A stretch of 64,000 nucleotides of DNA from Rhabditoides inermis (GCA_963966185.1 CAWZYM010000149.1:427501-491500), one strand, 5' to 3'; positions 36,201-48,474 are shown, counted from the first letter of the stretch. Made by a program: numbers and translations. The notes: generated by a model not told the origin, from the sequence alone.

Positions 36201-39200
36201 CGGGCCGGACGTGGCGGGTCTGTTGATTGCGGCCGGCGGCTCTGCGCCCCTCGCCATCAAGAAGGAGCTCCACCCACATCACAGGTGGGGAAGAGGGGGG
36301 ATAGAGAAGGAGGGATCGGAGGGATTATCTCACCTGTTATATTCAGTAGTGAGGTGTTGTAATTGTTATAGCGAGCGCCCAATTTCGTTGCTGAATAAGC
36401 TCTTGTGGGTTTGGATATGTTGTGCTAGTGGCTAGTTGTGACTGTGATGGTTCCGTGATGTACTGGTTCTCACTTTGCCCAGTGTCATATCTTCCACCCC
36501 CTTTTTTGCAGGGAGAAGAGTGCCACTCCGTCGCTGTCGGACGCCTCTATGGCTGCCGGCCGTCGCTCCCCGGCTGTCCACGACCCCAGGGCCTATGAGA
36601 GGTTCACACAGTTCCTGCTCGGTGGACATGTCGATGTGGGTGGGCGCGAAATGTGATCGTTTTGGAAACTGTAATTTATGGGTATTAGCGATTAATTGAC
36701 GATATCCGAGTTCCAATTGCTAGGTGTCGTGTTGAAACATGGATGATACGTGATTGATGGCGTGTGTTTGCAGGAGGCGGTGACGTCTGCGATCCGCGAC
36801 GGTCTGTTTGCGGACGCGCTGGTGCTGGCGAGGAGGGTGCTCGCACACGATCCCAACAAGCTCGCCGAGGTCGAGGAAAGGTGAGCAGGGGGAGGAAAGA
36901 ACTCTCGGTATCCTGGAAAGATGGAGAGGAGAGGGGAGGATCTATGATGTACATTCAGATTCCTCGCCACCCGCCCCTCCTCCAACCCTGTGATGACACT
37001 GCTCGCTGTCGCCAGCAACGAGTCGGCCCCGATCCTCGTGAGTTGGATACGGTAGTTGGGTGTACTGTACGTGGTATGACTGTATGGGTTGCAGACGAAC
37101 CCGCCTTCGGACGACGCTGGCAGCTGGCGTACGCACGCGGCGATTGTGCTGGCGAACCTGGACTCTCCGAAGGCGATGCAGACAGTGTACGACCTGGGGA
37201 GGGTGCTGGCCAAGCGAGACTACCACTCGGCAGCCGACTTCTGCATGCTCGCAGTCGCCCTCCTCGCCAAGATCGACCCCTTCCAGCCGGTCCAAGCGGG
37301 GTGAGTGCGGGATGCATCAGCCACAATGTATAGTCGCCGCCTGGAGGATAGTTTCTGCTATTGACAGCCGGGGTCAGTTGGCGAAACTCAGTCGCGAGCG
37401 AGAGAGGTCAGACAGCGCGGGAAAGGATCGAGTGTGTCGCAATCTCTTTGATTCGCATGTCGGCTTCTTTGATCGATATTATCGTTTGAATGCGCGCGCT
37501 TGGGTCTTCTCACGACGAGAGGGTAGATAGATTTTCTACCGTGATCCGTCGAACTATCCCCCAGAATAATTTTATAGGATCTATTGAGTTGTTAATGCTG
37601 TCGACGCGACTTGTAGTTACAATGGAACGTATTGTTAATGGAGAGTTTTCTGTGCCCAACTGTTCAGATCATTGAATAGGTATAGATGCGGATAGTGCTT
37701 GTAGTGTCAGTGGAACGTATTGTTGTTGAGTTGTTGTAAAAATGGTCTTTCAGCGAGGAGGACGCGTCTGTGCGCCAGCACATCTCGCTCATCCACGCCT
37801 CTCTGCCGGACGACGACGTGGACTCGACGACGTGCCGCTACGGCTTCTCGCTGGCCGATCTACACGCCACCGAGATCTTTGACTATGCGGTGCGACTGGC
37901 GGAGGGCACGAGCCAGCTCGCATGCTCGGTCGACTACCAGAGACGGCGGCTGCAGTACGCCAAGCTCCTCACCGAGTACGGAGGATTCGCCAAGGACGCG
38001 TTTAGGTGAGTGGCTTCAAGTTGTTTGAGGAGAGCTAATAACATGTTGCAGGTACTGCATGGAGATTGCGCGCGCGGTGTGGAACTATTACCACCTGCTG
38101 ACGGCACAGGAGCTGACCGAGCTGTGCGACATGGCCGACAAGTGAGTGTGGATCGGTTATCGATTGGTATTGTTTGTGTGATTCAGGCTGCGCTTCGTGG
38201 CTCTTGTGGACGAGAGTGAGACTGCGTGGATCGACAGTCTGCGCTCGATGATTGCCGCCATGCCACAGTCGAGTGGAGAGGCAGAGGCGGTGTACCAACA
38301 ACAACACTATCAACACCAACCTGCGCAGGTGGAACACGTTCAACAAGTGGGTTGGGTTGGCATTAAGTATCATCCGCTAATAGCATTCTGAGTGTTGTTA
38401 CTTGCTCTATGTGGTATAGCTGGTTGAGAGAAAGTTATTTTTCACTGGTTGGATGTTTAGGAGGAGGTAGCACAGCAGCAGGACTATCAACAGGAGGCTG
38501 TGCAGCAGCAACAACAGCAGTATCAACAGCACCAGCAGGTTTTTCAGCCGGAGCCGACTCCCGAACCGGCGATGAGTCGGTGAGTAGTTAGTAGTACTGT
38601 AATGTTGTGTTGAACTAGTAACACCTACTTGTAATGTTGAGTTTTGAAAGTTGGAAATACTAGTAAAGTAACCATTATTGCAGGCCGCGAGCGAGTTCTG
38701 TTGAGTCGGTGTCTGCTTCTGTGCCCGTCTCTCACACTCAGCCGCCGGTCCATCAAGAATGGCAGCAGCAGCCCGAGCCAGTGCCCCAATATGAGATGCC
38801 CTCGATTCCCTCTATGCCCACTCCCTCCCCGATGCCCCCGCAGCAGAGGGAGAGGAGCGAGAGCAACGCCAGCCGGGCCAGCCACCTGGGAGGAGGAGGA
38901 GGAGGAGGAGGGATGACATTCGGGGAGCAGCTGTGCTCTGTGCAGCAGCAGTACTATGGCCAGCACGAGGAGGCGACGGAAGCGTCGTCGTCGTCGCGGA
39001 CGGAGACGGGCGAGACGAGCACGGTGGGAGAGAGCAGCAGCAGCAGTGGCGGCAGCGGGGGAAGCAGCTCGGCAGAGCAGACGCCCAGGCATAGGGTGAG
39101 GGGGGTTAGGAGACAGATAGAGAGATCCACTATTTCTGTTGCGTGTTTTGGGTAGTTGTGTTCTCTAGTTGAAATGTGTTTTTGCTGGGATGAGTGAATT

Positions 39201-40391
39201 ATGAGATTGTGACGACTTTTTGTGATTGTGGAAATGATGGTTGTTGTTTTCAGCCGTCGCACGATCTGTCGTCTATCCCGGAGATGCCTTCTATGCCTTC
39301 GATGCCCCCGATGGGTGCGATGCCGTCGGTTCCCTCTATGCCCACTCCTGCGCCCGCCCCTGTCGCTGCTCCCGCCCCCGCTCCCGCACCCATGCAGAAT
39401 GGCACTGCCAAGCAGTTTGAGCAGAAGCCCAAGCCGCAGGAGCAACCAGCCACCGCGTCAGCCAAGCAGTCTGGCAAGGGAGGCGCGCCAGGGGGAGGGG
39501 GAGGATTCTTTGCCGGCATCAAGAACCGCATAGCCAAGGCCATCCCCACTGGCAACGAGATGATCCTGCCCGATGACTCGGCCCCGAGCGTGAGTTGTTG
39601 GGGTTGTTGTTGACGTGTTTGTTCACCTCCGTCTGATTGCAGATCCACTGGGACCCGGTGCTGAAAAAGTACGTCGGGGCGGGTGTGGAGGAGGAGACTG
39701 TGGCCGCTCCGCCGCCCATGATGGAGATGTCGGCTGTGCCTGCTGGAGGGGGAGGGGCAGGGGGAGGCCCGCCCGCCGGCCCCGCCATGGGAGGAGGACT
39801 GCGCGCGGCGAGGGCTGCTGGAGGTGGGTGCGGGAGGGTAATGGGTCATTTGATAAGTATGGATTGATGGTGTTAGGTTTCGACTGTTGCTTTTGTGTAG
39901 GGGTTTTGTGTAGGCTTTTGTGTGTTTTGTGTACTGTTGCTTTTGTGTATGATGGTTTTGATTAATATTTCTTTGAGTGTCTTTTCAAATTACAATCAAG
40001 ACACTCGAAGAAGTTGAGTGTCTTGTGTAGGAGTGTATTTGATTGTCGATGTTAGGTTTCAGGGGTTGATGATATTTGATGGATGTCTTTGGGAATTAAT
40101 GTTTTCAGTGTTTTCGAGTAAGATTGACTAATATGCGTTGTGTAGGTTCCCGCTACTTCAACCCGCTGACCGGAAACGGCTCGGCGAACGCGCCCGCCGC
40201 GCCATCCATGCCTATGATGCCCGTCCCCACCACCTTCAGCTTCATACCCACCATGCCCGGTACGCTCTATCGATTTATCGATTGATTATCGATTGATTGA
40301 TTGCTGTATTTCAGACGACGCGGAGAGTGTGGACCCGTTTAGCCAGACGGACCCGAACCTGCCGACGGGACAGGCACAGGAGGCTCAGTAG
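26084..40391 (+). CDS. sec-16: SEC16, COPII coat assembly protein at ER exit sites
   Basis: Large scaffold that marks ER exit sites and organises SEC13/SEC31/SEC23 for COPII vesicles. I traced 44 exons that join in frame (6219 bases, 2072 residues). The N-terminal third is Gln/Tyr/Pro-rich (exons to about 27346), then acidic Pro/Glu-rich, then Arg/Ser-rich, typical of disordered SEC16. The central conserved and ACE1 regions begin with FTVFGPGGRMVTVQP (35518-35596) and run through VDAMLVWQLLDMVVQQQG, YERFTQFLLGGHVDEAVTSA, GLFADALVLARRVL, GRVLAKRDYHSAADFCMLAV to ATEIFDYAVRLAEG (37754-38005). The C-terminal part has repeated MPS motifs and GGGGGFFAGIKNRIAKAIP followed by IHWDPVLKKYV, the SEC16 C-terminal motif. 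First gene of a probable operon. The donor of exon 14 (31201) and acceptor of exon 15 (31493) were chosen by frame. Confidence 0.93.
28392..30144. other. Long SEC16 intron with microsatellites
   Basis: A 1.75-kb intron with no conserved frame. CT runs lie at 28617-28680 and 29800-29880. Confidence 0.6.
30252..30318. repeat. (TTG)n / (CTG)n microsatellite in SEC16 intron
   Basis: About 20 TTG triplets followed by CTG triplets between the exons ending 30239 and starting 30341. Confidence 0.9.
35066..35197. repeat. Copied exon border inserted in SEC16 intron
   Basis: Bases 35095-35169 match 31811-31885 (end of one SEC16 intron plus the start of the next exon) with one mismatch in 75. The insert is flanked by a 30-base direct repeat (35066-35095 and 35168-35197) with one mismatch. 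If used as an exon from the copied acceptor it would meet a stop after about a dozen codons. Confidence 0.85.
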
Positions 40392-40908
40392 CTCCATTGA
40401 TAGACAGAGAGACGCACCTGTGATCGGCCCCCAGACAGCCACCGCTGTCCCCTCCCCTCCTTCCCCTACCCTCTACTCCAATCTTCCCCCTCTCTTGTTT
40501 TCCACTTGCTGGTCTGTTTTCATATGAGTAGATGTAGTGTATGTTCATGTTGGTGTTTTTTTGCATAGGTTGAGGTGCGGTTTGTTTCCCCTTCCATGCA
40601 GCTATGTTTTGTGTATGTTGCACGAATCGCCCCTGTTTTTGTAGTCGATTTTCTTTTCCCCCGCCAAAAGTGACGTTGTGATTGCGATGATTGTAGTGAT
40701 AATGAAGAGCTAAGTAGGGGAGAGGTTGGGATGAGTGAGAGAATGAGAGAATGAAAACGGCATATCCCCCTTACACTTTAGGTTCTTCCCCCAACGACTA
40801 CCCGTTTACAGATCCTATAAGATATATTCTATTTATTGCGAGTTTTGAGATGATATAATTTATTGTGTGTTTTTATACGTGACAGTGTTGGTGGTCTGCG
40901 GGCGTTTC

Positions 40909-40914
40909 AATAAA
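40909..40914 (+). terminator. SEC16 polyadenylation signal AATAAA
   Basis: AATAAA about 520 bases past the SEC16 stop and about 113 bases before the ATG of the next gene, the spacing usual inside nematode operons. Confidence 0.7.
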
Positions 40915-41027
40915 TATATATCTTTTATTGTGTTTTGTGTTTTTTTGCTGAACAAACACTAATCAGTTGAATAACACTGTGGGAATACCTGGAGACATGT
41001 GATGATTCATGCAAGTGTGTGTTGTAG

Positions 41028-41789
41028 ATGGTGGTTTTGTCCGAGAAGACACTATGGATCGGGAATATCGAGCCCGACTGGACCACGGATTTCTTGTTTG
41101 TGAGTGTTGAATTTATTGTTTTACATTGTTGTCCATTATAATAATGTGTAAATTGGCTTCCACACAGACGCACAGAATGGGGCATTCAATCTCAATCACA
41201 TAAGTAATCGCTCTCAATCTCCCTCAATCACGTATGTGTAATCACATACGCATACGCTTCCTTCACTCAAGTGACTCGTTTAGAAGCAGCTCCAGAAGGC
41301 CGGTCTCCAAGTGTCGGAGGTGCACATTGCGAGCCGTCCCAGCGCCGCCGCCAACAACGTGGGTGGTCTAGATATCGATTGAGTATCGATTGATTGCAGG
41401 AGAAGCTGTACGGATTCGCTAACCTGGTGAGCGAGGAGGAGGCGTACAAGGCGATGACTGAGGTGAGAATATGTCTGTATCGGGGATTGACAACGGTAGT
41501 GCATTGAGCTGCGTTGCCGTTTCACGATTACACTGCTCGTTGAAACATAGATTAATTTGGAATTGTTGGCAATGTCTATAGTTTTGGATGAAAAAAAAGA
41601 TGAAATGGAATTGTTGGCAATGTTGAATATTGCGACTCATTTTGTTCCAACCTTTGATTTTTCAATTCTAGTTGTTGTCAGGTGTACGGTACTCGGGTGC
41701 CGGACGCGGACAAGTGTCGGTTCGTGTTCAACTACGCACACCATCCCAACGAGAGGTGGGAGAGAGAGAGAGAGGGAGAGGGAGAGGGA

Positions 41790-41834
<45 letters not shown>

Positions 41835-41887
41835 GAGGGGAAGTGAGGGGATGAGAGAGAGAGAAAAGGAAAGAGGAAAGGAGGAGA

Positions 41888-41934
<47 letters not shown>

Positions 41935-44714
41935 TGCTTTCAGCCCATTTCTGCACGGCATCACAGTGACTGGCCTCGACGAGAAGGTGCGGGAGGCGGA
42001 TCTGTTTCAGGTGAGTGAAGGATTATCGAGATTGGACTGTTCGATGATCTTTTAGTAATTGAAGTGCGTTTTTGTAGAGCTTTGTAGATAGTTTACGGCA
42101 TTTTGTGTGTTGTAGGTTGTAGGTTTCGATGGATGACCATCTGTTCAGTAGGTTTTTGTTGTCAATCTTAGTCGCCTAATCAGATCTTCACCAAGAACCG
42201 ACGTGTGTTCCATCTACGTAGTGATTCAATTGCAGAAGTTTGCGAGGAAGTACCGTTCGGTGCGTATCGCCAAGATCACGCCGGCCTTTGTGGGTTACGT
42301 CAAGTTCGCCTGCGAGAAGGAGCACCGGAGGGCGCTGGTGTGTTGAGTGTTTGTTTTCTCATTTTTTTTCCAAATATTTATCAGAATATTCGTCTGGAAT
42401 CAAGTAGCACATGACAGTGTTATTTTCGGTAAGGTTACGAATAAGTACAGTCGTTTTTCAGCGACTTTGTTTGTAATCTATATGTTCCATGCGATGGTGA
42501 TATAAAAGCTGTAGTTTTTTTTCGAGACTAATAGCTCTTCGGTTCATGTAAGATGTAGTCATTTAGCTGATGCACTTATGCTTGCAATAGACTTCCTGTA
42601 ATCCTGAAAATGTTGTACCAATGTCGTACTCTCTTCTTCTTTCTGTTTTGCAATGTCTCTTTTTATTTAACACGGCAATAAATATACATATATATGTGTG
42701 TATGTGTTTGCAGCGCGACATGCAGGCGATGACGGTGTGCGGTCGTCGTATGCGGCTGCGCACCACGGGGACAGAGTCTGTGAACGAGCGGAGGAAGGGG
42801 GCGGGCGGACAGCAGGCACACGCACACGGACACAGCAATGCATTCGTCAATCCCATGATGATGGTGAGGAGGGGGGGGGGGTGATAGTCATATCTGGGTT
42901 GATGCCTATTGCGAGTTAGTTGTAAAGATGTCAATCTCATTGTGAGTTGCTGGTTCACTGCAATGTATGAGTTTTTCGAATCATAAGTGGCACATTATTT
43001 CAACGGCAAGGATGAAAGACAGTAATTCAATGCTACTCGTACCCGTTGCTTGGAGCCAAGTTGACTATAGGGGTATTGCTAACGAGATACGCTCTTTCGC
43101 TGAGAGAGCACAGGGCGGTGAAATAGGGCAGAGCGCGAGAGAGCGGCTGAGAAAAAGAGCATTGCGACCTACCTATTCCTGCCAGCCTCGACGCTTCCTC
43201 CATTTTTCGGAGTAAAAAGAAATTCATTATACAAACCAAGCCTCACTTTCATCAACAAATTCTACACAATCACGGAACACCAATCACTACAGTACACGTT
43301 TATGCAAATCATTTCACATAAAAAAGGGAAAAGAGGTTAGTATTAAACGTATTAGTTTTTATACATGACAGACTATCGGTTTGGAACTGGTGTCCAGAGT
43401 GTGTGCGGCTGGTCGACGTAGATTTGTTGACGCGCAGGCATCATCCCCCAGTACCTGCACAAAATATGTTTCAACTTTGAGATATTGTGTAACAACTTTC
43501 CCCTGCTTGATTCTTTCAGATTAACAGAAATAGAACATAATTGAGATTATCTAAAGTGATTATATCACACCTTACTTTGGGTTGTATGTAGGAGAGGGCG
43601 GGCCATCATGCACATCGACGGGTTGGGTAGATGAGGGCGCTCGGCACGGACGGCATCTGCAAGCCACGCGAATATGATTTAAAAAAAAACCTTAACTAGT
43701 TACAATAACCGCTTATCACGAGAAAACTGTTGTTATGCTTACCTGATCATGTATCAGACAGCGGAGGTTAGCCATCTCCACTGTCGAAGGATGAAGGAAG
43801 GTGGGGCGGGCGGGTACTCGTCTGCGCGCGCTGACATCATCATGCTCATTAATTGTGGCCAGAGCACACGACAGCTCTAACGTGATCTAACTGCAATAAA
43901 CAACATCATGTACACAATCATGGAATGAAAGAATGAAACATAGACGAATACGAAAATTGCGTGTTCACGACAAATTTATTTTCGGCCGTTTAGAAACTAC
44001 ATACTATCCGCTTTGAGAAAGTACTAAAGCTCTTCAAACTTGAGAAGATGGCAATAAGACAGCGAATTAATAAAAGCTTCATACCCACTAAAAAAAACAT
44101 CCAAGATCAACAAACAACAAAAACAACCAAACAGCTGATTCATAGAAATCATGTTTGAATATACGGTTGTGATGCGCAGGTGCGCGGAAATTCTAAATAG
44201 CCAAGGAGGTCAAACAAATATTTCGAGGAGCTGCTTTCGAACTTGAAATATTCAATTTTGATAGTCAAACAAACTGTAGGATATACGTTGCCTTTTGCGT
44301 GTAAGAGTCGTAGGTATTATGATGCCTAATATAACGAATCTCAGTCAGTCTCATAGTTCAAAGTTGACATAATTTGATCACCTCAATTTCAGCCCGGCCA
44401 CATTCCTCTGGTACAGCCTCCAGTGCGCGAGGGAGACGAGCCGATTCGTGGGACATTGATTTATTGATTGGCGTTATCGATTAATTCATTGGTTGATTGC
44501 AGCTCATGACTACGAGAATGTGGACGCGATGAACGATATCTACATCAATCGGTATGTTTGCCAGAGTCGATTATTGATTTATCGATTGTTGTTTAGTGAC
44601 TGGTACGAGGACGTGGAGTCGTCTCGCTGGTCGACGACGGTGTGGCGGCTCGACGTCACCGAGCGACACCTCGTCCGGATTCTCAACGACGCCGCCAAGG
44701 GACTGACGTTCTGA
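41028..44714 (+). CDS. TRNAU1AP: TRNAU1AP/SECp43-like two-RRM RNA-binding protein
   Basis: In animals SECp43 binds selenocysteine tRNA and supports selenoprotein synthesis. Ten in-frame exons (41028-41099, 41284-41358, 41400-41462, 41682-41755, 41944-42010, 42236-42337, 42714-42863, 44393-44447, 44503-44551, 44597-44714) give 274 residues, close to the human 287. RRM1 starts with TLWIGNIEPDWTTDFLF (human-like LWMGDLEPYMDE) and has YGFANLVSEEEAYKAM. RRM2 has FLHGITVTGLDEKVREADLF and the RNP1-like FVGYVKFA. The C terminus (WYEDVESSRW) resembles the tail of the family. The ATG lies directly after gttgtag, a spliced-leader-type acceptor. Second gene of the probable operon. A related RRM family (Nam8/RBP45 type) is the main alternative. 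Confidence 0.8.
43373..43868 (-). CDS. Small proline-rich protein, antisense in TRNAU1AP intron (candidate)
   Basis: Inside the 1.5-kb intron 42864-44392, minus-strand exons 43656-43576 and 43454-43373 join in frame and end in a stop. They encode a Pro-rich tail with VDVHDGPPSPTYNPKYWG and VDQPHTLWTPVPNR. A short upstream exon ends at 43743 with a good donor (CAG|gtaagc) and supplies an ATG (43750). A second possible donor further upstream would join a different ATG-started frame (ADEYPPAPPSFILR) to the same exons. Splice sites are good and coding composition differs from the surrounding intron. Family unknown; it could be the tail of a PPxY-type adaptor. Confidence 0.45.
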
Positions 44715-44866
44715 AGCCCGCCCTTCCGACGACCCACCTTCTGAAGGGTGTCGTCAGTCTCCTCTTCGACCCCATCTTTCAAATCATATTCAGTGGATAT
44801 TGTGTACTTGTATGTATGGTATGTGGAATTGTGGTTTATTGCTGTTGTGTACAGATGTGCGTTGTT

Positions 44867-44872
44867 AATAAA
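44867..44872 (+). terminator. TRNAU1AP-like gene polyadenylation signal AATAAA
   Basis: AATAAA 152 bases past the stop and about 135 bases before the acceptor (gtttag, 45001-45006) of the MED27 gene, again operon-like spacing. Confidence 0.7.
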
Positions 44873-45012
44873 CAAAGTTTATTTGACATTGAATCGTTTG
44901 ATTATCGTGCGATTGAGAGGTTACACATACCTTTGTGATATCTAACTGCGAATATAGTGTATTGATTTATCGATTGGTTGAGAGATGTGTATTGGTTTGT
45001 GGTTTAGGGAGG

Positions 45013-46557
45013 ATGTCGGGTGGGACGGCGGCAGCTGGCGGGTCCTCGTCGTCGAGCACCAACCAGTTCCCCGCCACGGTGGAGAGGAGCAACAACTGTA
45101 AGTGGAGCGGAGAGAGAGGGAGAAAGAGGAGAGGGAGGGAGAGAGAGGAGAGAGAGGGGGGAGGGAGAGGAGAGGGAGAAAGAGGAGAGGGGGGAGGGAG
45201 AGGAGAGGGAAGATGCCTTCCAGGCCTGTACCTGGTGAAGCAGCTGCGTGCGCACGCGCTGAAGACGCAGCAGCACCTGTTCAGTGGGGAGGACGGCGGT
45301 CCGCCGACGGAGAAAAGCGCCAAGGCCCTGTTCGACAAACTGGACAAGGACTACAAGTGAGGGGGGAGGGGTTTATCTCATCTGTGCTCTTGTGGAATTT
45401 TGAGATGATGTGGACTATGCTGATCAACTTCTTATGAAATTTTCGAATATAACAGCTAGACAACGGCTACAAGTGAGAAGGAGAGAGAAGGGGGAAGAAG
45501 GAAGTGGAATTGTGGTCAAAAAAGGAAGAGGAAGAAGTTTGTAGATGATGTGATGAGAGTTTGTTCGATAAAAGCGTGCTAGAAAGTTATGTGATGGCCA
45601 ATTCAGCATGCTGGAGACGTACGCGAAGAGTCTGCCGCCGGCGCTGCCCGCCTTCGACCGGCTCGACAAGATGCGCGCCCTCTTCCAGGTGGGTAGGGTA
45701 CGGTATTTCTCTGGATACGGTATGTGCGCATGGGAATGGATGCAGTGGTGCACTAGACACTGTAATTGGCTTTACTTTTTTGAACTGGAAAATCATGTAA
45801 TTGGCTAGCTAGAGTCGCCTTCGTTATGAGCGGTATGAAACTGAGTCGGTATGAAATTTTCGAGAGATCACAATTGAAATATGTGAGAATGGTATGTGTT
45901 TGTAATTGTTTTGCTGTTGTCCTGACTTATGTGCTGATCGCATTAATATGCGTATGCGTGAAAAAAAATCCAGTTGGCCAGGGCAAAAAAAAACATGCCC
46001 GCTGAAAAGTATTTTCGATTGAAGCGTGATTGAATCGGAAGCATATCGAGGCGTGGCAAAAAAGGTGTTTTAAAGACAGTGGTGCTTAGTTTTTGACTTT
46101 CTTTCATTGCTTGATTTATATAAACCGGAAACAATCAAAGAAAACGCGAAAGAACGGCGTTTCCGCGTACCTTACCAACATCTGCACGCGCGAAGCTTGG
46201 TAAGGCGTTTGAACTTTTGAACTTCGCGCCAAATGCTTATAGGAAAGTTGAGCTGTGTGCGCATCTCGTCGATATGAGTTAGACAGCACATGTCGTTGCA
46301 GTTTTGTTGTAACGCTCACGGTTTACGGACCATGCTATGCCGGTTCGATTCCCGTTACGTCCAATCAGTTTCGCCAAGTTCTCGAATGTGAATTTCGACC
46401 TTTAAAATGCATGTCACTACTAGTGAGTATTACGGTAATTTTTGCATATTTGCTTTTCTTTTGTAGGACGAGGAGCTAGAGGAGCACAACTCGAAGACGA
46501 CCATCGATGCGATGGTCGACGCTGGCAACTACAACGAGGGAAACTACGTGGGTGGTC

Positions 46558-46592
<35 letters not shown>

Positions 46593-47793
46593 GGGAGGAG
46601 AGAGAGCTTCAGTTTTGTGATTTCAGCAACTGTTCCACTACCTCACCGAGTTTCTGCGCGGATACTCGCGCCGCCGCCCCTCCACAATGGTGGGTATTAC
46701 TGTAGTTTTGAGATTACTGTAAATGATACGGTAGTGTTACTTTTTCAGATCCCCCGCGAGCTGCCGTCTCTGACGACGGAGCAGCGCCACAACATGTCTC
46801 CGCACATGTACTTTGAGGACATGTTCGCGCAAGTGAGTGGGTGGGGCGTAGAGGGGCGGGACGTGAACTGAACCGACTGGTTGCAGGTGCAAAAGGACTT
46901 TGCGACTCGCAAGCAGGGTATCTACACGCGCTACCTGGAGCGGAATGGAACCGGCAGTGTGATTGAGGTGAGAAAAGGGGGGGGGGGGGGTTGGTGGAGT
47001 ATCTTGTGCTGAAATGTGAAGGATGATTGGTTTATTAGAAACAAAAAGTCCTTTCGATTGTGCTAAATCAATATCGTCGTAATGTATATATGTTGGAAAC
47101 GTATAATCATGTATTTTTAATTATTTCATTTTCAGCTTCGTTTCGGTGTGTTTGTAGAGAAGCAGATAGTGGTGACGCTAAAGATGCTGATGGTCGAGGT
47201 GAGTGGACCACCCACGTTTATGTATTGATTGAATATCGATTGATTGCAGCTGAACGGCGTGATCGAGCGGGTGCAGTTTGTGGCGCCGCACGAGGACTGG
47301 AAGATGGACGAGCACGGAGGGCAAAAGAAGGTGAGTGGGCGGGGCATGAGGGGGCGGAGCTTGTCGTTACAGGTTGATCTGACACACGAGTCTCGGTACC
47401 TGGTGTACCGGAAACTGACCACACAGGGCAACCTGCACCTCATGGTGTACATCAACCAGCAGACACAGTGCGAGATCAAGTGAGTACGGTAGCCGGGAGT
47501 ACGGTAGCAGATGGGAGTACTGTAGATGGAGATAAAAAAAACTGTAATATGTGTTTTCAGGACGGCACAGCATCTCTCGCAGATCTTTTATGTGTTCTCG
47601 CGGTTCTCGCAGATCTTTGAGGCGCAGTGCAGAACGTGCAAGTGAGAGGGAGAGAGGGGGAAGAGAGAGAGAGAGAGAGAGAGAGAGATATGACCACCCA
47701 CGTCGCAGGAAGGTGATGCGCGACTTTCTGCCGCCGCTCATCTTTGACTTCCGCAACCCCAAGGCGGCCGCTATTCACGAGGCATGTCGGTAG
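45013..47793 (+). CDS. mdt-27: Mediator complex subunit 27
   Basis: MED27 is a tail/upper-head subunit of Mediator that links activators to RNA polymerase II in the nucleus. Twelve in-frame exons from ATG 45013 to stop 47791-47793 give 341 residues (human 311). The decisive part is the C terminus: FSQIFEAQCRTCKKVMRDFL followed by FRNPKAAAIHEACR, matching the family pattern F-x-APCxxCGKxLxDGLPPxWRDFRxxxxxHxxCR with both cysteine pairs kept. Upstream, GVFVEKQIVVTLKMLMVELN and the helical N-terminal half fit. The N-terminal Gly/Ser/Ala stretch is lineage specific. Last gene of the probable operon; an intron (45689-46466) carries a tRNA-like sequence. Confidence 0.92.
46293..46363 (+). repeat. 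tRNA-like sequence with perfect B box in MED27 intron
   Basis: GGTTCGATTCC (46342-46352) is a perfect B-box consensus; the upstream part is a weaker A-box-like stretch at roughly tRNA spacing. The flanking stems pair poorly, so a functional tRNA is unlikely; it may be a tRNA relic or SINE head. Confidence 0.4.
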
Positions 47794-48148
47794 AGGAAGG
47801 CATGACTCATCCTGTGACTCATCCCATGGTTAGAGAGGCCAGCAGCCGCCCCGTCCTATCATACCCCCACTCTGCACCTTTCATTCTAGGAAGCTGGATA
47901 TCAGGATATCCATACACTGTCCCCCTTGTGCCCCCTCCTTCTTTCCACTCGGCCCCGTGTTTGATCTATGGTCATAGCTACATTCGATTGTATCGAATAG
48001 CCCCCTATCCTTCGTAATAACGTAATTTATGAGTGAGTTTGAGATCTCCCAGGTTGTTATTGATTGTACGCTATGGATTTTTTTGTGTGTTGTAAGCTGT
48101 TGTAGCTGGTTTTACAGTGATATTGTGGATGTGTTTGATTAATGGGTG

Positions 48149-48154
48149 AATAAA
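48149..48154 (+). terminator. MED27 polyadenylation signal AATAAA
   Basis: AATAAA 355 bases past the MED27 stop and about 245 bases before the left end of the DIRS element. It probably ends the operon transcript. Confidence 0.6.
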
Positions 48155-48287
48155 ACTGTTTTGTATATTTGCTGGTGGTAGGTACAAATACAAAAAGAAA
48201 CAGATTTTATTACGTTCCTTTTCTCGAAACTTACTATTGGCCGAAATATTCCCCTTTCATGTTTGTTTTTGTCAGTCATGGTGAATT

Positions 48288-48332
48288 CTATCTCTCTCTC
48301 TCTCTCCCGAGAGAGAGAGAGAGAGAGAGAGT
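48288..48332. repeat. CT/GA palindromic microsatellite
   Basis: A CT run followed by CCC and a GA run forms a near-perfect hairpin of about 20 base pairs between MED27 and the DIRS element. Confidence 0.8.
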
Positions 48333-48399
48333 AATCGATAGCGTGGTTGTGACAAAGTGCAAACATACAGGATCATTTCTTTTTCTCGCACTGGCAATT

Positions 48400-48474
48400 A
48401 TGTCTCCGCTACTCTACGACATAACCACTTTTGAGCTCCCCAGCGAAAAATGGACCACACAAAGGACGGCACGG
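48400..48474 (-). repeat. DIRS element right terminal split repeat
   Basis: 75 bases repeated at 50366-50440 with two differences. Its outer border is the CAATT core at 48395-48399. Confidence 0.9.

Noticed and set aside
39970..40030. Small hairpin with GAGTGTCTT/AAGACACTC in a SEC16 intron
   Set aside because: A stem of about ten pairs is too short to support a specific RNA or element claim.
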